The translations under genes and the position numbers were made by a program. This document shows, piece by piece, positions 1 to 6,930 of a stretch of 27,776 bases of DNA. This DNA comes from a virus, in IMG/VR virus record IMGVR_UViG_3300025098_000224, positions 1 to 27,776 of that record; one strand, 5' to 3'. The notes beneath the pieces were generated by a model. The model searched no databases, had not been told where the DNA came from, and saw nothing but the letters and a program-made list of their open reading frames with translations. The first letter of the stretch is position 1; the number at the start of each line of letters is the position of its first letter.

Positions 1-203
1 GACGCAAGTTCTTTATCAGCAAACTTAAAGCATTCAATTTCTTCAACATTATGCGCATTCTTGCGTGTCCACGATTTATCCTTTGAGGCAAATACCTTCA
101 CCGAATCGCCAACCGACTTATGATATGCCAATTGCTCAAGTGTAAACTTTGTTACACCGCAGCCTTCGATGCCGCGGCCCATTATGATAGAAATATTTTT
201 CAT
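1..203 (-). CDS. agt: DNA alpha-glucosyltransferase, N-terminal part (runs off window)
   Basis: The first 67 residues are visible; the gene continues beyond position 1. It should transfer glucose from UDP-glucose to 5-hydroxymethylcytosine in phage DNA, protecting it from restriction. The N-terminus has a hydrophobic strand followed by RGIEGCGVTKFTLEQ (residues 10-24) and KDKSWTR (41-47). As remembered, T4 AGT begins almost identically (RGLEGCGVTKFSLEQ, then AKDKSFTR), which is strong evidence. The start ATG (201-203) overlaps the stop of the Nmad1-like gene upstream in an ATGA junction, so the two are translationally linked. The dCMP hydroxymethylase that would make the substrate is encoded 0.8 kb upstream in the same orientation. 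T4 AGT has about 400 residues, so roughly five sixths of the protein is not seen and its integrity is unknown. Confidence 0.9.
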   Translation of the reverse strand, partial: MKNISIIMGRGIEGCGVTKFTLEQLAYHKSVGDSVKVFASKDKSWTRKNAHNVEEIECFKFADKELA

Positions 204-547
204 TTTACATCACGGTTTAAAAAATCTTTATCGGCGTCTTGACCATCGATGCCTTTACGACAATACGCAACTAAGAATGAAGCGTAATTGATTAGATCTT
301 TTCCAGAATCTTCGATTGATTCAAAATTAGGTTCATAGCTTGGATCATTTTCCATTGCTTCAATAACCGAATACATTCTAAGTGTCTTTGCATAAATGAT
401 ATCCAAAAGTGATGCAATTCCTCGTGGGTAATAATCCGCCTGGCGAATTCTAGAATTAGGATTTTGATAATCCTTGGACTTTTTGAGTTGCAGCTGATAG
501 CATTCATTAAGAACTCGAATTGATTCCGGCTGTTTTTCTTCTTTCAT
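200..547 (-). CDS. Nmad1/DUF1599-like protein (nucleotide modification associated domain)
   Basis: A 115-residue protein. The pattern KSKDYQNPNS (residues 24-33), then PRGIASLLDIIYAKTLRM, then SGKDLINYASFLVAY resembles the Nmad1 family (formerly DUF1599), whose members carry K-x-DY, a DK/R helix and a D-L-x-x-Y motif. The family is found in phages and linked by context to modified nucleotides; its reaction is not established. It sits between dCMP hydroxymethylase and alpha-glucosyltransferase, which fits a role in modified-cytosine metabolism. A sigma70-like promoter lies just upstream, with its -10 hexamer ending 6 nt before the ATG and no Shine-Dalgarno, so the mRNA may be leaderless. The family call is from pattern memory; the functional link is inference. 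Confidence 0.7.
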   Translation of the reverse strand: MKEEKQPESIRVLNECYQLQLKKSKDYQNPNSRIRQADYYPRGIASLLDIIYAKTLRMYSVIEAMENDPSYEPNFESIEDSGKDLINYASFLVAYCRKGIDGQDADKDFLNRDVK

Positions 548-553
548 AGGTGT

Positions 554-582
554 ATTATAACATTATTTATGATGATTGTAAA
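554..582 (-). promoter_or_regulatory. sigma70-like promoter TTTACA-N17-TATAAT for the Nmad1-like gene
   Basis: On the minus strand TTTACA (577-582) and TATAAT (554-559) are separated by exactly 17 nt. The -10 ends 6 nt before the ATG at 547, so the expected start of transcription falls on or beside the A of the ATG. It lies at the junction with the upstream nuclease-like gene and could re-initiate expression of the Nmad1-like gene and agt. It has the same layout as the promoter of the gp45 gene at 10410-10438. Confidence 0.65.
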
Positions 583-989
583 ACAAATTTTTTATCGTCC
601 CACTGGTAAATCCCGTGTAAGTGATATTCGTCTGAAAATGTTTTTGCGATAAAAATGTATAAAATATCAGGGTAGTTGCGAAAAGTTTCTGCATGGGCGC
701 TGTTCGCTCTTTTTAAAACGTACGGAACATAATAATCACCTTCAGTAACCTTTACTTCAACATGCTCGCCATTTTTATTTATGACATCTTTATAAGGCCG
801 CGGATCGTCCGTAAAGTTTTCTTTTTCAATGAGATATTGTTCGGCAACATGACCATAAAGAGATGTCGAAAATATTTCGTTAAATGATCTATTTCTGCGG
901 GTGCTAGGCTTATTAAAAATTTGTGTTGCTTCTTCTTTAGCACGACATGCTAATGCAGAATGATCTATATCTCGAAGTGAGAATTTCAT
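567..989 (-). CDS. Hypothetical protein, possible PD-(D/E)XK nuclease fold
   Basis: A 140-residue protein not recognised by name. YGHVAEQYLIE (residues 45-55) followed by D68 and E78-V-K80 in HVEVKVTE resembles the core of PD-(D/E)XK nucleases: an early helix glutamate, then D-x(n)-E-x-K on a beta-hairpin. Residues 105-137 look like further strands. Its start overlaps the end of the dCMP hydroxymethylase gene by 4 nt (ATGA), so it belongs to the modification operon. It could be a nuclease acting on unmodified DNA, as T4 uses nucleases against host cytosine DNA, or a fold relative without activity. The motif is seen; the activity is inferred. Confidence 0.55.
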   Translation of the reverse strand: MKFSLRDIDHSALACRAKEEATQIFNKPSTRRNRSFNEIFSTSLYGHVAEQYLIEKENFTDDPRPYKDVINKNGEHVEVKVTEGDYYVPYVLKRANSAHAETFRNYPDILYIFIAKTFSDEYHLHGIYQWDDKKFVLQSS

Positions 990-1747
990 ATTGTTTTTAT
1001 CATACGGCTATGCATAAAACTATCGCCTAACAATTCTTCAGTCATGTTATGTAGTCTTTGCCTTTCAGCTTCTTTTTCGATTTGCTTTTCGATTAGCCCA
1101 AAGTGTCTTTCGTAAACATGCAATGAACCAACATTCCAATAGATTGGACCAGCTTCGTATCGTTTGTATGTGTCTGTTTCTAAATCATCGATGAGATTGT
1201 CGCGGACGTGTTTTTGCCATGCAAAATCGTTATTGTAACCAAACACAGCATCGTTAGATCGCATGTTAACTGACGTAATAAGTTGATTGTCACGGATAAA
1301 ATATTGCACATTGTTTGTACAAATAAAATCTGACATCCCATTGCTAAAAGCTTCTATGTGAATATTGGGACGAGTGTAAATCATGTTAGCACGGCGAGAA
1401 TTTGGATCTTCGGCAAGTTCAGTTAACACGTTTTGATATTGAGAATAGTTTTCTTCGCTATGAATTAGATAACCATAGTTAGAATTAATGATGCCATCTT
1501 TATCTGAAACCGCTTTCCATATCGCAGGAGTTTCACCGGCAATATCATTTACATCAAGCGATTGAGATTCGTACCAATTGAGTTCGCGTTTAATGTAGTC
1601 ATAATTAGGAGATCGCAGAATAAATTCTTCATCTGCCACAAAAGATGCATTAATTATTTCGATTGTTTTACAATCTGTTTTGTCTATGACAAATTGTTCA
1701 GCTTTGTATTTTTCAATAATTGCTTTCTTGATATCTTTAACTTGCAT
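986..1747 (-). CDS. 42: Deoxycytidylate hydroxymethylase (T4 gp42)
   Basis: A 253-residue thymidylate-synthase-fold enzyme that converts dCMP to 5-hydroxymethyl-dCMP with methylene-tetrahydrofolate. Close similarity to remembered T4 gp42 runs through most of the protein: KTIEIINASFVADE (27-40), RELNWYESQSL (54-64), PNSRRANMIYTRP (115-127), MSDFICTNNVQY (138-149), NMRSNDAVFGYNND (161-174) and WNVGSLHVYERHF (204-216). The catalytic cysteine is C143 (T4 C148). D174 matches T4 D179, the residue that favours dCMP over dUMP. The C-terminal tail after about residue 218 diverges from T4. The start codon overlaps the previous gene by 11 nt. With alpha-glucosyltransferase downstream it defines a cytosine hypermodification pathway. 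Identification is very secure. Confidence 0.96.
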   Translation of the reverse strand: MQVKDIKKAIIEKYKAEQFVIDKTDCKTIEIINASFVADEEFILRSPNYDYIKRELNWYESQSLDVNDIAGETPAIWKAVSDKDGIINSNYGYLIHSEENYSQYQNVLTELAEDPNSRRANMIYTRPNIHIEAFSNGMSDFICTNNVQYFIRDNQLITSVNMRSNDAVFGYNNDFAWQKHVRDNLIDDLETDTYKRYEAGPIYWNVGSLHVYERHFGLIEKQIEKEAERQRLHNMTEELLGDSFMHSRMIKTI

Positions 1748-1994
1748 ATGTATTGGTTGTAAGTTCTTTAGTGATTAGTTCCATAGCACGATCAATGTCG
1801 TTTGCGGGTCGAAGAGGAGTTTCAAACTCGAAAGAGTGTGTAGTATATCCGGTTTGTCGATGAATAACCTGACCATCTTCGATTCGATAATCACGGCTCC
1901 AATTAAACTTTTGACAAAGATAATCATAACAAATATGAAACCTTTGGGCTCCATCAATTTCTACTTCGATGCTTTGATTTGCTGTTATTTTCAT
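1737..1994 (-). CDS. Hypothetical protein upstream of dCMP hydroxymethylase
   Basis: An 85-residue protein not recognised. It begins with a short beta-rich stretch (MKITANQSIEVEID) and contains an aromatic-rich segment around residues 18-36 (RFHICYDYL, KFNWSRDYR). No membrane segment, cysteine cluster or catalytic motif is visible. Its end overlaps the dCMP hydroxymethylase start by 11 nt and it begins 6 nt after the previous stop, so it is an operon member. There is no Shine-Dalgarno; the ATG lies in AT-rich sequence. The tight packing supports a real gene. Confidence 0.7.
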   Translation of the reverse strand: MKITANQSIEVEIDGAQRFHICYDYLCQKFNWSRDYRIEDGQVIHRQTGYTTHSFEFETPLRPANDIDRAMELITKELTTNTYAS

Positions 1995-2000
1995 TATATA

Positions 2001-2273
2001 TTAATCGTAGTTGTAAAAAGTTTTTACGCAATGTTCATAAACGCCAATTGCTAATGTGCGTAAGGGAGAAGGTGGCATGTAAATAGTAGAGGGATTGCCG
2101 CCTACTGCCAACAAAGTTTTGGCTATTCTTTTAAGATGAAATTTTTGGATCTTATGTCCTGCCTTAATATCACCAAAATCAATAGGGAGGCGTTCTCCTA
2201 AAAAGCGATTGGCAAGAGTGTCAGCAAGATACACAAGAAAGTCATTTTCACGAAGACTATTTTCCTTATTCAT
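2001..2273 (-). CDS. Hypothetical protein, first gene of the modification operon
   Basis: A 90-residue protein not recognised. The middle is basic (HKIQKFHLKRIAK, about residues 40-52) and followed by a hydrophobic helix and a proline-rich turn (YMPPSPLR), giving a mostly helical small protein. It is the first gene after a well-formed promoter (2280-2308) whose -10 ends 6 nt before the ATG, so translation probably starts at the mRNA 5' end. It leads a run of closely packed genes down to alpha-glucosyltransferase. Function unknown. Confidence 0.7.
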   Translation of the reverse strand: MNKENSLRENDFLVYLADTLANRFLGERLPIDFGDIKAGHKIQKFHLKRIAKTLLAVGGNPSTIYMPPSPLRTLAIGVYEHCVKTFYNYD

Positions 2274-2279
2274 ACTAGT

Positions 2280-2308
2280 ATTCTACCAAAATCTTGGCAG
2301 AAAGTACA
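2280..2308 (-). promoter_or_regulatory. Phage promoter TGTACT-N17-TAGAAT
   Basis: Minus-strand TGTACT (2303-2308) and TAGAAT (2280-2285), spacer 17 nt, with the -10 ending 6 nt before the ATG at 2273. The sequence around the -35, ACTTTTTTATGTAC, is identical to that of the promoter at 14436-14463, which argues against chance. It should drive the modification operon. Confidence 0.75.
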
Positions 2309-2332
2309 TAAAAAAGTAACCATTGTGAATCT

Positions 2333-2353
2333 CAAAAATGCGGTATTTACGCA
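2333..2353 (-). terminator. Weak intrinsic terminator after the AEP-like gene
   Basis: On the minus strand TGCG, TAAATAC, CGCA forms a short hairpin (2339-2353), followed by ATTTTT. It overlaps the stop codon region of the AEP-like gene and lies just before the promoter at 2280-2308, which is where a terminator is expected. The stem is short, so read-through is likely. Confidence 0.4.
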
Positions 2354-3291
2354 AATTGACCCTTTGAAAGGGCAAAATCGATGGCGCGGGATGCCTCGAG
2401 CCTCACTGGACGTCCCTTGTACCATCCGCCATTTTCCATATCGATTTCTCGTACGAGGGCTTCTACATCCTCTGGAGTGATTGGATATCCCCTTCGAATG
2501 GCGTTTGCTGCAATGCTCATCATGATTCTATACATGTGATGATACCAGCCTGACTCATTGATGGTCGTATATTCCGCCACCAATTGCTTATTGACAAATG
2601 GACAATCCCTCCAGCCTGACCAAGTTATGTTTGTATTGGTTAGCTTATTCTTAAAATGCTTTCGCAATTCTTCTTGTATTGCATCAGAAAAATTGCTGCC
2701 AAATGTATTGCTTTGATTATTCACAAAAGCGTGCTTTGACATAAGTTTGTCTGGATCGAGGTGAGGACCATTGTGCGTAAAAATAAAATTGTAAGCATTC
2801 TGATATTGTGCTGGCACATAATACATGCGAGACAAGTCTTTGGTTTGAGGATCACCAAGAGAATTATATTCTTTATTTGCAGCAAACCATAAGTGCTTGA
2901 TCTTATCAGCCTTTACTTCTTTTGTCAATGGAAAAACTATTCTAAACTTAGGCTTTTCTTTTGAAGAAGATGCAGAGCTATAGCATACAAAATGGTGGCC
3001 CTTAAATGTTTCAATGGTGTTTTCAAACGTATCTTCATACTCGTCAATATCCATCGCCACCCAGCTTGCCCATGATATGACATTCCGATTTGCACGAGTA
3101 GTGCCGGGGTTATAAATCGCAGGAGTGATAAGAGGCGAACCATCTTTTCTTTCTCCCTTTTTTGGTTTATACCCCGGCTGCTCGCTAAGCGAATATAGCA
3201 AATCTTCGAACTTTTCCCAATTGGAAAAAGACATATTTCGATGCGTTTTATTATCGAATATGCTATTGAATATTGTTAGCTTATAGCTCAT
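2347..3291 (-). CDS. Archaeo-eukaryotic primase (AEP)-like replication protein
   Basis: A 314-residue protein with the sequence signature of AEP-type primase/RepB-like domains. It has TPAIYNPGTTRANRNV (residues 56-71), then MDIDEYE with an acidic DxD pair (D81, D83), a strand ending CYSSASSS, KPKFRIVFPL (113-122), and DLSRMYYVPAQY (152-163), matching the D-x-SR-x-x-x-x-P element of phage and plasmid members. The C-terminal part (about 200-314) is helical, with WYKGRPVRLEASRAI near the end. It starts inside the MazG-like gene and lies two genes downstream of DNA polymerase, which supports a replication role. T4 normally uses the Toprim primase gp61, not visible here. The DxD and R-x-V-F-P-L elements are seen; primase activity is inferred. 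Confidence 0.6.
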   Translation of the reverse strand: MSYKLTIFNSIFDNKTHRNMSFSNWEKFEDLLYSLSEQPGYKPKKGERKDGSPLITPAIYNPGTTRANRNVISWASWVAMDIDEYEDTFENTIETFKGHHFVCYSSASSSKEKPKFRIVFPLTKEVKADKIKHLWFAANKEYNSLGDPQTKDLSRMYYVPAQYQNAYNFIFTHNGPHLDPDKLMSKHAFVNNQSNTFGSNFSDAIQEELRKHFKNKLTNTNITWSGWRDCPFVNKQLVAEYTTINESGWYHHMYRIMMSIAANAIRRGYPITPEDVEALVREIDMENGGWYKGRPVRLEASRAIDFALSKGQFA

Positions 3292-3682
3292 TGAGTTTTC
3301 CGTGATTTCCTTTATGACTTGGTGGAGTCCAACCCTCTGGTTTAATTAGATCAGGAAGTCCTAGTTTATTAGGACGAGATTCTTTAATGCCAACCTCTTT
3401 TGCCATGTTGGCAGTTTGTACCTTATTCCAAGCCTGATAAGCGTTAACGCCGAATGCATCCATTGTGCCAATTGCTACGACACACAGATCAATCAAACCA
3501 TCAACAACTTCTTCAGCGTCTTTTTCTTCGGCTGCCTTTTTCGTTTCGTTTAGTTCTTCCTCAAGAAAACGTATTCTAAATTGTAGAAATTCGTTTAGTT
3601 CTTCAGGACTAAGCTTTTCAATTGCTTTGCGCACACCAAACTTTGTGTGCATATCATAGATGTCTTTTACCCAGTGTTGCAT
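3281..3682 (-). CDS. MazG-like nucleotide pyrophosphohydrolase
   Basis: A 133-residue all-helical protein of the MazG/PRA-PH (all-alpha NTP pyrophosphatase) type. The metal-binding pattern is present: E42-E43-x-x-E46 in FLEEELNE, then E58-x-x-D61 in EEVVDGLIDL, followed by a hydrophobic helix and an AWNKVQTANMAKE helix (84-96). These enzymes hydrolyse NTPs or dNTPs to NMP and PPi. The gene follows DNA polymerase by 12 nt and overlaps the next gene by 11 nt. In a phage making hydroxymethylcytosine a dCTP-hydrolysing activity (T4 gp56) is needed to exclude cytosine; this protein is a candidate substitute, but its substrate cannot be read from sequence. Confidence 0.82.
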   Translation of the reverse strand: MQHWVKDIYDMHTKFGVRKAIEKLSPEELNEFLQFRIRFLEEELNETKKAAEEKDAEEVVDGLIDLCVVAIGTMDAFGVNAYQAWNKVQTANMAKEVGIKESRPNKLGLPDLIKPEGWTPPSHKGNHGKLNEL

Positions 3683-3694
3683 GTTAGTTGTTTA

Positions 3695-6169
3695 TTAAAA
3701 AAAGAATTGCTGTAGATCTGCTCTTGGTTCTGCTGACCAGCCGATCGCATTGAGAATAATGTCGATTGGCGCAAGGAATGTTTTTTCAAATTGAAGATCG
3801 TAGTTAATGTATTTATGTAGTTCAAGTTCCTCTGGTAAATGGCCAGGGAATGCAATAACATTTTCCTGAATACTGTTTGGCACCATAAGGTAAACAAACT
3901 TTATCTTATCGCCATTCTGAATAATTTCATACTTTTTCTCGAGACCTTTATTACGTATCTGACGATTATAGAGAAGTGAGCCACGAACATGAATTGGTGT
4001 ACCCTTTTCGTAAATGGTTGATGCACAAGCCCACTTTGACATATCCGTTATTCCTCGAGGAAAGGCGACTTCATCAGGAGAAAGAGATTTGAAGTGGTCT
4101 TTAAAGAGCTTAATCGCTTCCTGTGTTTTTTCCTCGTCGCCGGTCACAATAATTTTAAACATTTCTTTCATTGCTTTGCGACAGACTTGAGGTGTTGACG
4201 ACTTAACAGCTTCAATACCCATGACTTTGATTTTTGGTTCAGCGTATTGGACCCCTTCGTTATTGTGAACATTGAGAATATAGCGCTTTTTAGCAGTCCA
4301 TACACCACGATCAGCGATTGCTTCACGTTTCATAACCATACGATTTGTGTAAGCATTACTTTCTTTAGCAAATTTGTCGAATGCTTTTTCTAGCATTGGT
4401 TCAATCGCCTTGCTTCCAAACTCATCAAGAAAGGAAATGGGATTGTTTGGTTTGAACTTGTCAATGACATCCTTTACGCCGATGTAAAGCGAATCAGTAT
4501 CCATTGCAATCACACGGTCTTTTTCACTTTTAAGAAAAGAATCTAAATAGCCATTTACGCTTTTTTCTGCATGCTTAATGACTGCTTGGCCTGTAAGAGT
4601 AATACCAGAAGCAATCCGCAAATCGAAATATCGAAAGTACTTATTGCCCATAGCACCATAAAGAGAGTTCATAAGAATCTTGATTGCTGTCTGAAGAGTT
4701 TCGAGACGAGCAACCTGCGAGGTGGTTGCAATATATTCGGTGCGCTGTCGTTTTGAAATTGTTTCAAGTTTTGTTTTTGCGTCAAGCATTTCCTGCTTAA
4801 CAGTAACACGTTTATCGTACAACTCCTCGACAATTTCGGGAATGATTCCTTTCTTTGCCTTTGAAAATACAGCACCATTCGAAGCAATCGCACCTTCGGC
4901 GCCTGGCATAGTGAGAAGAGTTTCGGGTGACATATTGTATTGCACAATAAGATTTGGATAAAGTGAATTGAGGTCAAAGGACATTACCCAGTCGTGCATT
5001 CCAACGTGCGGATCTTTTACATAGCCACCAGGGAAGGCAGCTGTGGTTTTATCTTCAGATGGAGGAATGGCGATTTTAGAACGCGCTAGTCGACGAAAAA
5101 TAATAGAATCCCATATCGCTGTAGTGCCAAGTGTGTCTTGGTAATTCACACCACCTAGATACGCCATTGTCATAACGAGTGTAATGAGACCAAGCTTTTC
5201 TTCCATACGTTCGATAAGCTCAACATCTTTAATGTTATAATCGACAAATAGCTGGTAATCTTCGTCATACAAATCACGCAGTGTACCGATTTCAGAATAG
5301 TCGAGTTTCTTTTCATCTAAGACTACACTTGAAATATGGTTAAGCGAATAAGATTCTTGGTTACCATAAGTATATGCAAACTTTTTGAAAAGTTCCATAT
5401 AGTCAAGATGTTGAATTCCTACAATATCAAAGGTTGTTCGAACAGTGCCTTGAATGCGAATATCCCTTCGTTCGATTTTGCGCCAGGGAGACATGTTGCG
5501 AACAACTTCTTCGCCTAAAAGAAACGCCATTCTGGAAATCATATATGGAATATCAAAGAAACGCGTATTCCAACCAGTGATAATATCAGGTGTATTATCA
5601 GGCGAAGACCAATATTCAATAAAGGCCTGAAGCATTGATTGCTCATTAGTGAATTGACGGTATTCGATATTCAGGTGTTTTAGTTGTGACTTTTTCTCGT
5701 CATAACCTTTTAATCCCCAAACACGATACGTATCATCCTTTGAGCTTTTATATGCGATAGTAAGTATTTCGTTGATTGGATTGTCAATCTCGGGAAAGCC
5801 ATCGCCAAATGCTGTTTCGATATCAATCGATGCTATGTCAATTAGACGACGATCATAAGGAATTTCGTTAGGAAACTGCCCTTGAATAAATGCGGGGATG
5901 TGACGATCGTTGCCATAAATTTTAAATTCAGGCACATCCCTATATGTTTTTTGGAAATCCCTAAGCTCACGCATTGAGCTAAACTGCAATGGCTCGACCG
6001 GAACGCCGTCAAGCGATTTCCATTCGGTATTCGGCTTTTCAGATTTGAGATATACCGTGGGCTTGTATTTAATGCGATGGGAAATCTTTTTTCCGTTATC
6101 GTCGTATCCTCGATAAAGTAGATTGTTCGCCAGCCGCTCGACAGAAGTGTAGAATCCTCCAAGAAACAT
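3695..6169 (-). CDS. 43: DNA polymerase, family B (T4 gp43)
   Basis: An 824-residue replicative polymerase with 3'-5' exonuclease; T4 gp43 is 898 long. Exo I is IDIETA (D116, E118), Exo II ITGWNTRFFDIPY (D206), Exo III YNIKDVEL (Y311, D315). Polymerase motif A is SFDLNSLYPN (D399), motif B KILMNSLYGAMGNKYFRY (from K497) and motif C MDTDSLYI (D557, D559). All catalytic acids are present, so the enzyme should be active. It starts beside a promoter whose -10 ends 5 nt upstream of the ATG, with no Shine-Dalgarno. It precedes the MazG-like and AEP-like genes. In T4 the gene is repressed by RegA and autoregulated by a leader hairpin; here a leaderless start would leave no room for the latter. Confidence 0.98.
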   Translation of the reverse strand: MFLGGFYTSVERLANNLLYRGYDDNGKKISHRIKYKPTVYLKSEKPNTEWKSLDGVPVEPLQFSSMRELRDFQKTYRDVPEFKIYGNDRHIPAFIQGQFPNEIPYDRRLIDIASIDIETAFGDGFPEIDNPINEILTIAYKSSKDDTYRVWGLKGYDEKKSQLKHLNIEYRQFTNEQSMLQAFIEYWSSPDNTPDIITGWNTRFFDIPYMISRMAFLLGEEVVRNMSPWRKIERRDIRIQGTVRTTFDIVGIQHLDYMELFKKFAYTYGNQESYSLNHISSVVLDEKKLDYSEIGTLRDLYDEDYQLFVDYNIKDVELIERMEEKLGLITLVMTMAYLGGVNYQDTLGTTAIWDSIIFRRLARSKIAIPPSEDKTTAAFPGGYVKDPHVGMHDWVMSFDLNSLYPNLIVQYNMSPETLLTMPGAEGAIASNGAVFSKAKKGIIPEIVEELYDKRVTVKQEMLDAKTKLETISKRQRTEYIATTSQVARLETLQTAIKILMNSLYGAMGNKYFRYFDLRIASGITLTGQAVIKHAEKSVNGYLDSFLKSEKDRVIAMDTDSLYIGVKDVIDKFKPNNPISFLDEFGSKAIEPMLEKAFDKFAKESNAYTNRMVMKREAIADRGVWTAKKRYILNVHNNEGVQYAEPKIKVMGIEAVKSSTPQVCRKAMKEMFKIIVTGDEEKTQEAIKLFKDHFKSLSPDEVAFPRGITDMSKWACASTIYEKGTPIHVRGSLLYNRQIRNKGLEKKYEIIQNGDKIKFVYLMVPNSIQENVIAFPGHLPEELELHKYINYDLQFEKTFLAPIDIILNAIGWSAEPRADLQQFFF

Positions 6170-6174
6170 AGTTT

Positions 6175-6203
6175 ATTCTACCACAGTTTGGGCAAATTGT
6201 ACA
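6175..6203 (-). promoter_or_regulatory. Phage promoter TGTACA-N17-TAGAAT for gene 43
   Basis: Minus-strand TGTACA (6198-6203) and TAGAAT (6175-6180), spacer 17 nt. The -10 ends 5 nt before the polymerase ATG, placing the predicted transcript start at the start codon. It is one of seven matches to the same layout in this window. Confidence 0.75.
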
Positions 6204-6220
6204 ACCAAAAATACAATTAC

Positions 6221-6233
6221 GGGCTTGGAACCC
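6221..6233 (-). terminator. Possible weak hairpin between the 160-residue gene and gene 43
   Basis: On the minus strand GGGTT, CCA, AGCCC forms a 5-bp hairpin containing one G-U pair, with ATTTTT about 10 nt further on. It lies just past the stop codon of the upstream gene and before the gene 43 promoter. The distance to the U-run makes it at best a weak terminator. Confidence 0.25.
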
Positions 6234-6237
6234 TTAT

Positions 6238-6720
6238 TCATACCCACATTCTTTCGTAATGTTTGATAATAATATTAAGGGCTTTTTGATCACGTTCACG
6301 CATGTAATTTTCGGTCTTGATGCTCTCATCGAGAATTGCTTCCTGCTGTTTTGGAATTATGTCAAAAAAATCAGCTCCCTCAAATGCTTTATCAAGTAGG
6401 TCGTTTTCATATACTTTTTTTCGTGGACGATCACATTTAATGTAAACATATGCCCACTCCAACTCTTCTCGTGCCTTATTGGTAGCGTCAGCTTCTTCCT
6501 GAGAAATATGACCTGCTTCAACTTCGTCAGACCAATCCCAGTCGAGATTATCAAAAGCTTTTTCTTCCTCGATATAATTCACCAAACACTCAAAGAGAAT
6601 ATCTCTAATAAGTTCTGGCTTATCGCTCCAACAACGTGGGATTTTTTTAGTGAGCCATTTTTGCTTTGGTGCGAAGAGGTCGCAAATCCATTGCTTAATT
6701 TGAAGGATTCGGTATTTCAT
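6238..6720 (-). CDS. Hypothetical phage protein with WSD motif
   Basis: A 160-residue soluble protein. The segment KKIPRCWSDKPELIRDILFECLVNYIEEE (about residues 25-53) and the following acidic, tryptophan-containing stretch (DNLDWDWSDEVEAG) resemble uncharacterised proteins found in many tailed phages, but no function is known to me. The rest is helical and charged. It stands between the structured interval at 6721-6940 and gene 43, and begins 15 nt after the T-run of a hairpin terminator, so its own expression may depend on read-through. The ATG has no Shine-Dalgarno. Confidence 0.75.
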   Translation of the reverse strand: MKYRILQIKQWICDLFAPKQKWLTKKIPRCWSDKPELIRDILFECLVNYIEEEKAFDNLDWDWSDEVEAGHISQEEADATNKAREELEWAYVYIKCDRPRKKVYENDLLDKAFEGADFFDIIPKQQEAILDESIKTENYMRERDQKALNIIIKHYERMWV

Positions 6721-6734
6721 ATTTTTGTAGAGTT

Positions 6735-6791
6735 AAAAACACCCCCGGAATTACGCTTCATAGTCCGCTAGACTAGAGAGGCGCCGGGGGT
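6735..6791 (-). terminator. GC-rich hairpin followed by T-run
   Basis: On the minus strand ACCCCCGG (6784-6791) pairs with CCGGGGGT (6741-6748), 8 bp, and is followed by GTTTTT. The 35-nt loop contains a second hairpin, TAGTC/GACTA (6771-6775 with 6761-6765). The arrangement fits an intrinsic terminator ending a transcript that starts upstream, leaving only 14 nt from the T-run to the next ATG. Confidence 0.6.
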
Positions 6792-6794
6792 CTG

Positions 6795-6813
6795 CTATAA
6801 AAATTTTTTATAG
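6795..6813. repeat. Perfect AT palindrome CTATAAAAA-T-TTTTTATAG
   Basis: A 9+1+9 inverted repeat located between the two GC-rich hairpins of the intergenic region. Each arm contains TATAAAAA, one mismatch from the late box TATAAATA, so it may be a bidirectional promoter-like element or part of the RNA structure. Its loop would be too small for a stable RNA hairpin at full pairing. Confidence 0.6.
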
Positions 6814-6930
6814 ACTTAGAGAGTAACCTCCCTGGTGCGCATCGTGGAGAGGCGTGGGAGGTGTTGTTTGCTAGAATCGCAGGTTAAACGATCCCGTAAC
6901 TTTTTCTACGCATGGTAGATAAGCTAATAT

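Larger units (their letters stand above)
6735..6925 (-). ncRNA. Candidate late structured non-coding RNA
   Basis: The interval between the Hsp20 stop and the next gene holds no convincing ORF. It begins with an exact late-promoter box (6931-6938) giving a predicted start near 6925, and ends with the hairpin and T-run at 6735-6791, a transcript of about 190 nt. It contains a 7-bp hairpin ACCTCCC/GGGAGGT (6856-6862 with 6826-6832), an AT palindrome (6795-6813) and the GC-rich terminal hairpin. Both GC hairpins carry GCCTCTC on the 5' side of the loop. A 9-codon ORF (MRRKSYGIV, starting about 6914) lies near the 5' end. It could instead be a long regulated 5' leader for the 160-residue gene. All structure is by eye. 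Confidence 0.4.

Noticed and set aside
564-571. CATAAATA upstream of the Nmad1-like gene
   Set aside because: It lies within the spacer of a better sigma70-like promoter and 16 nt from the ATG, unlike the other late boxes.
6741-6791. A possible tRNA in the structured intergenic region
   Set aside because: The GC-rich 8-bp stem encloses only about 35 nt, with no T-loop GTTCRA and no anticodon arm.
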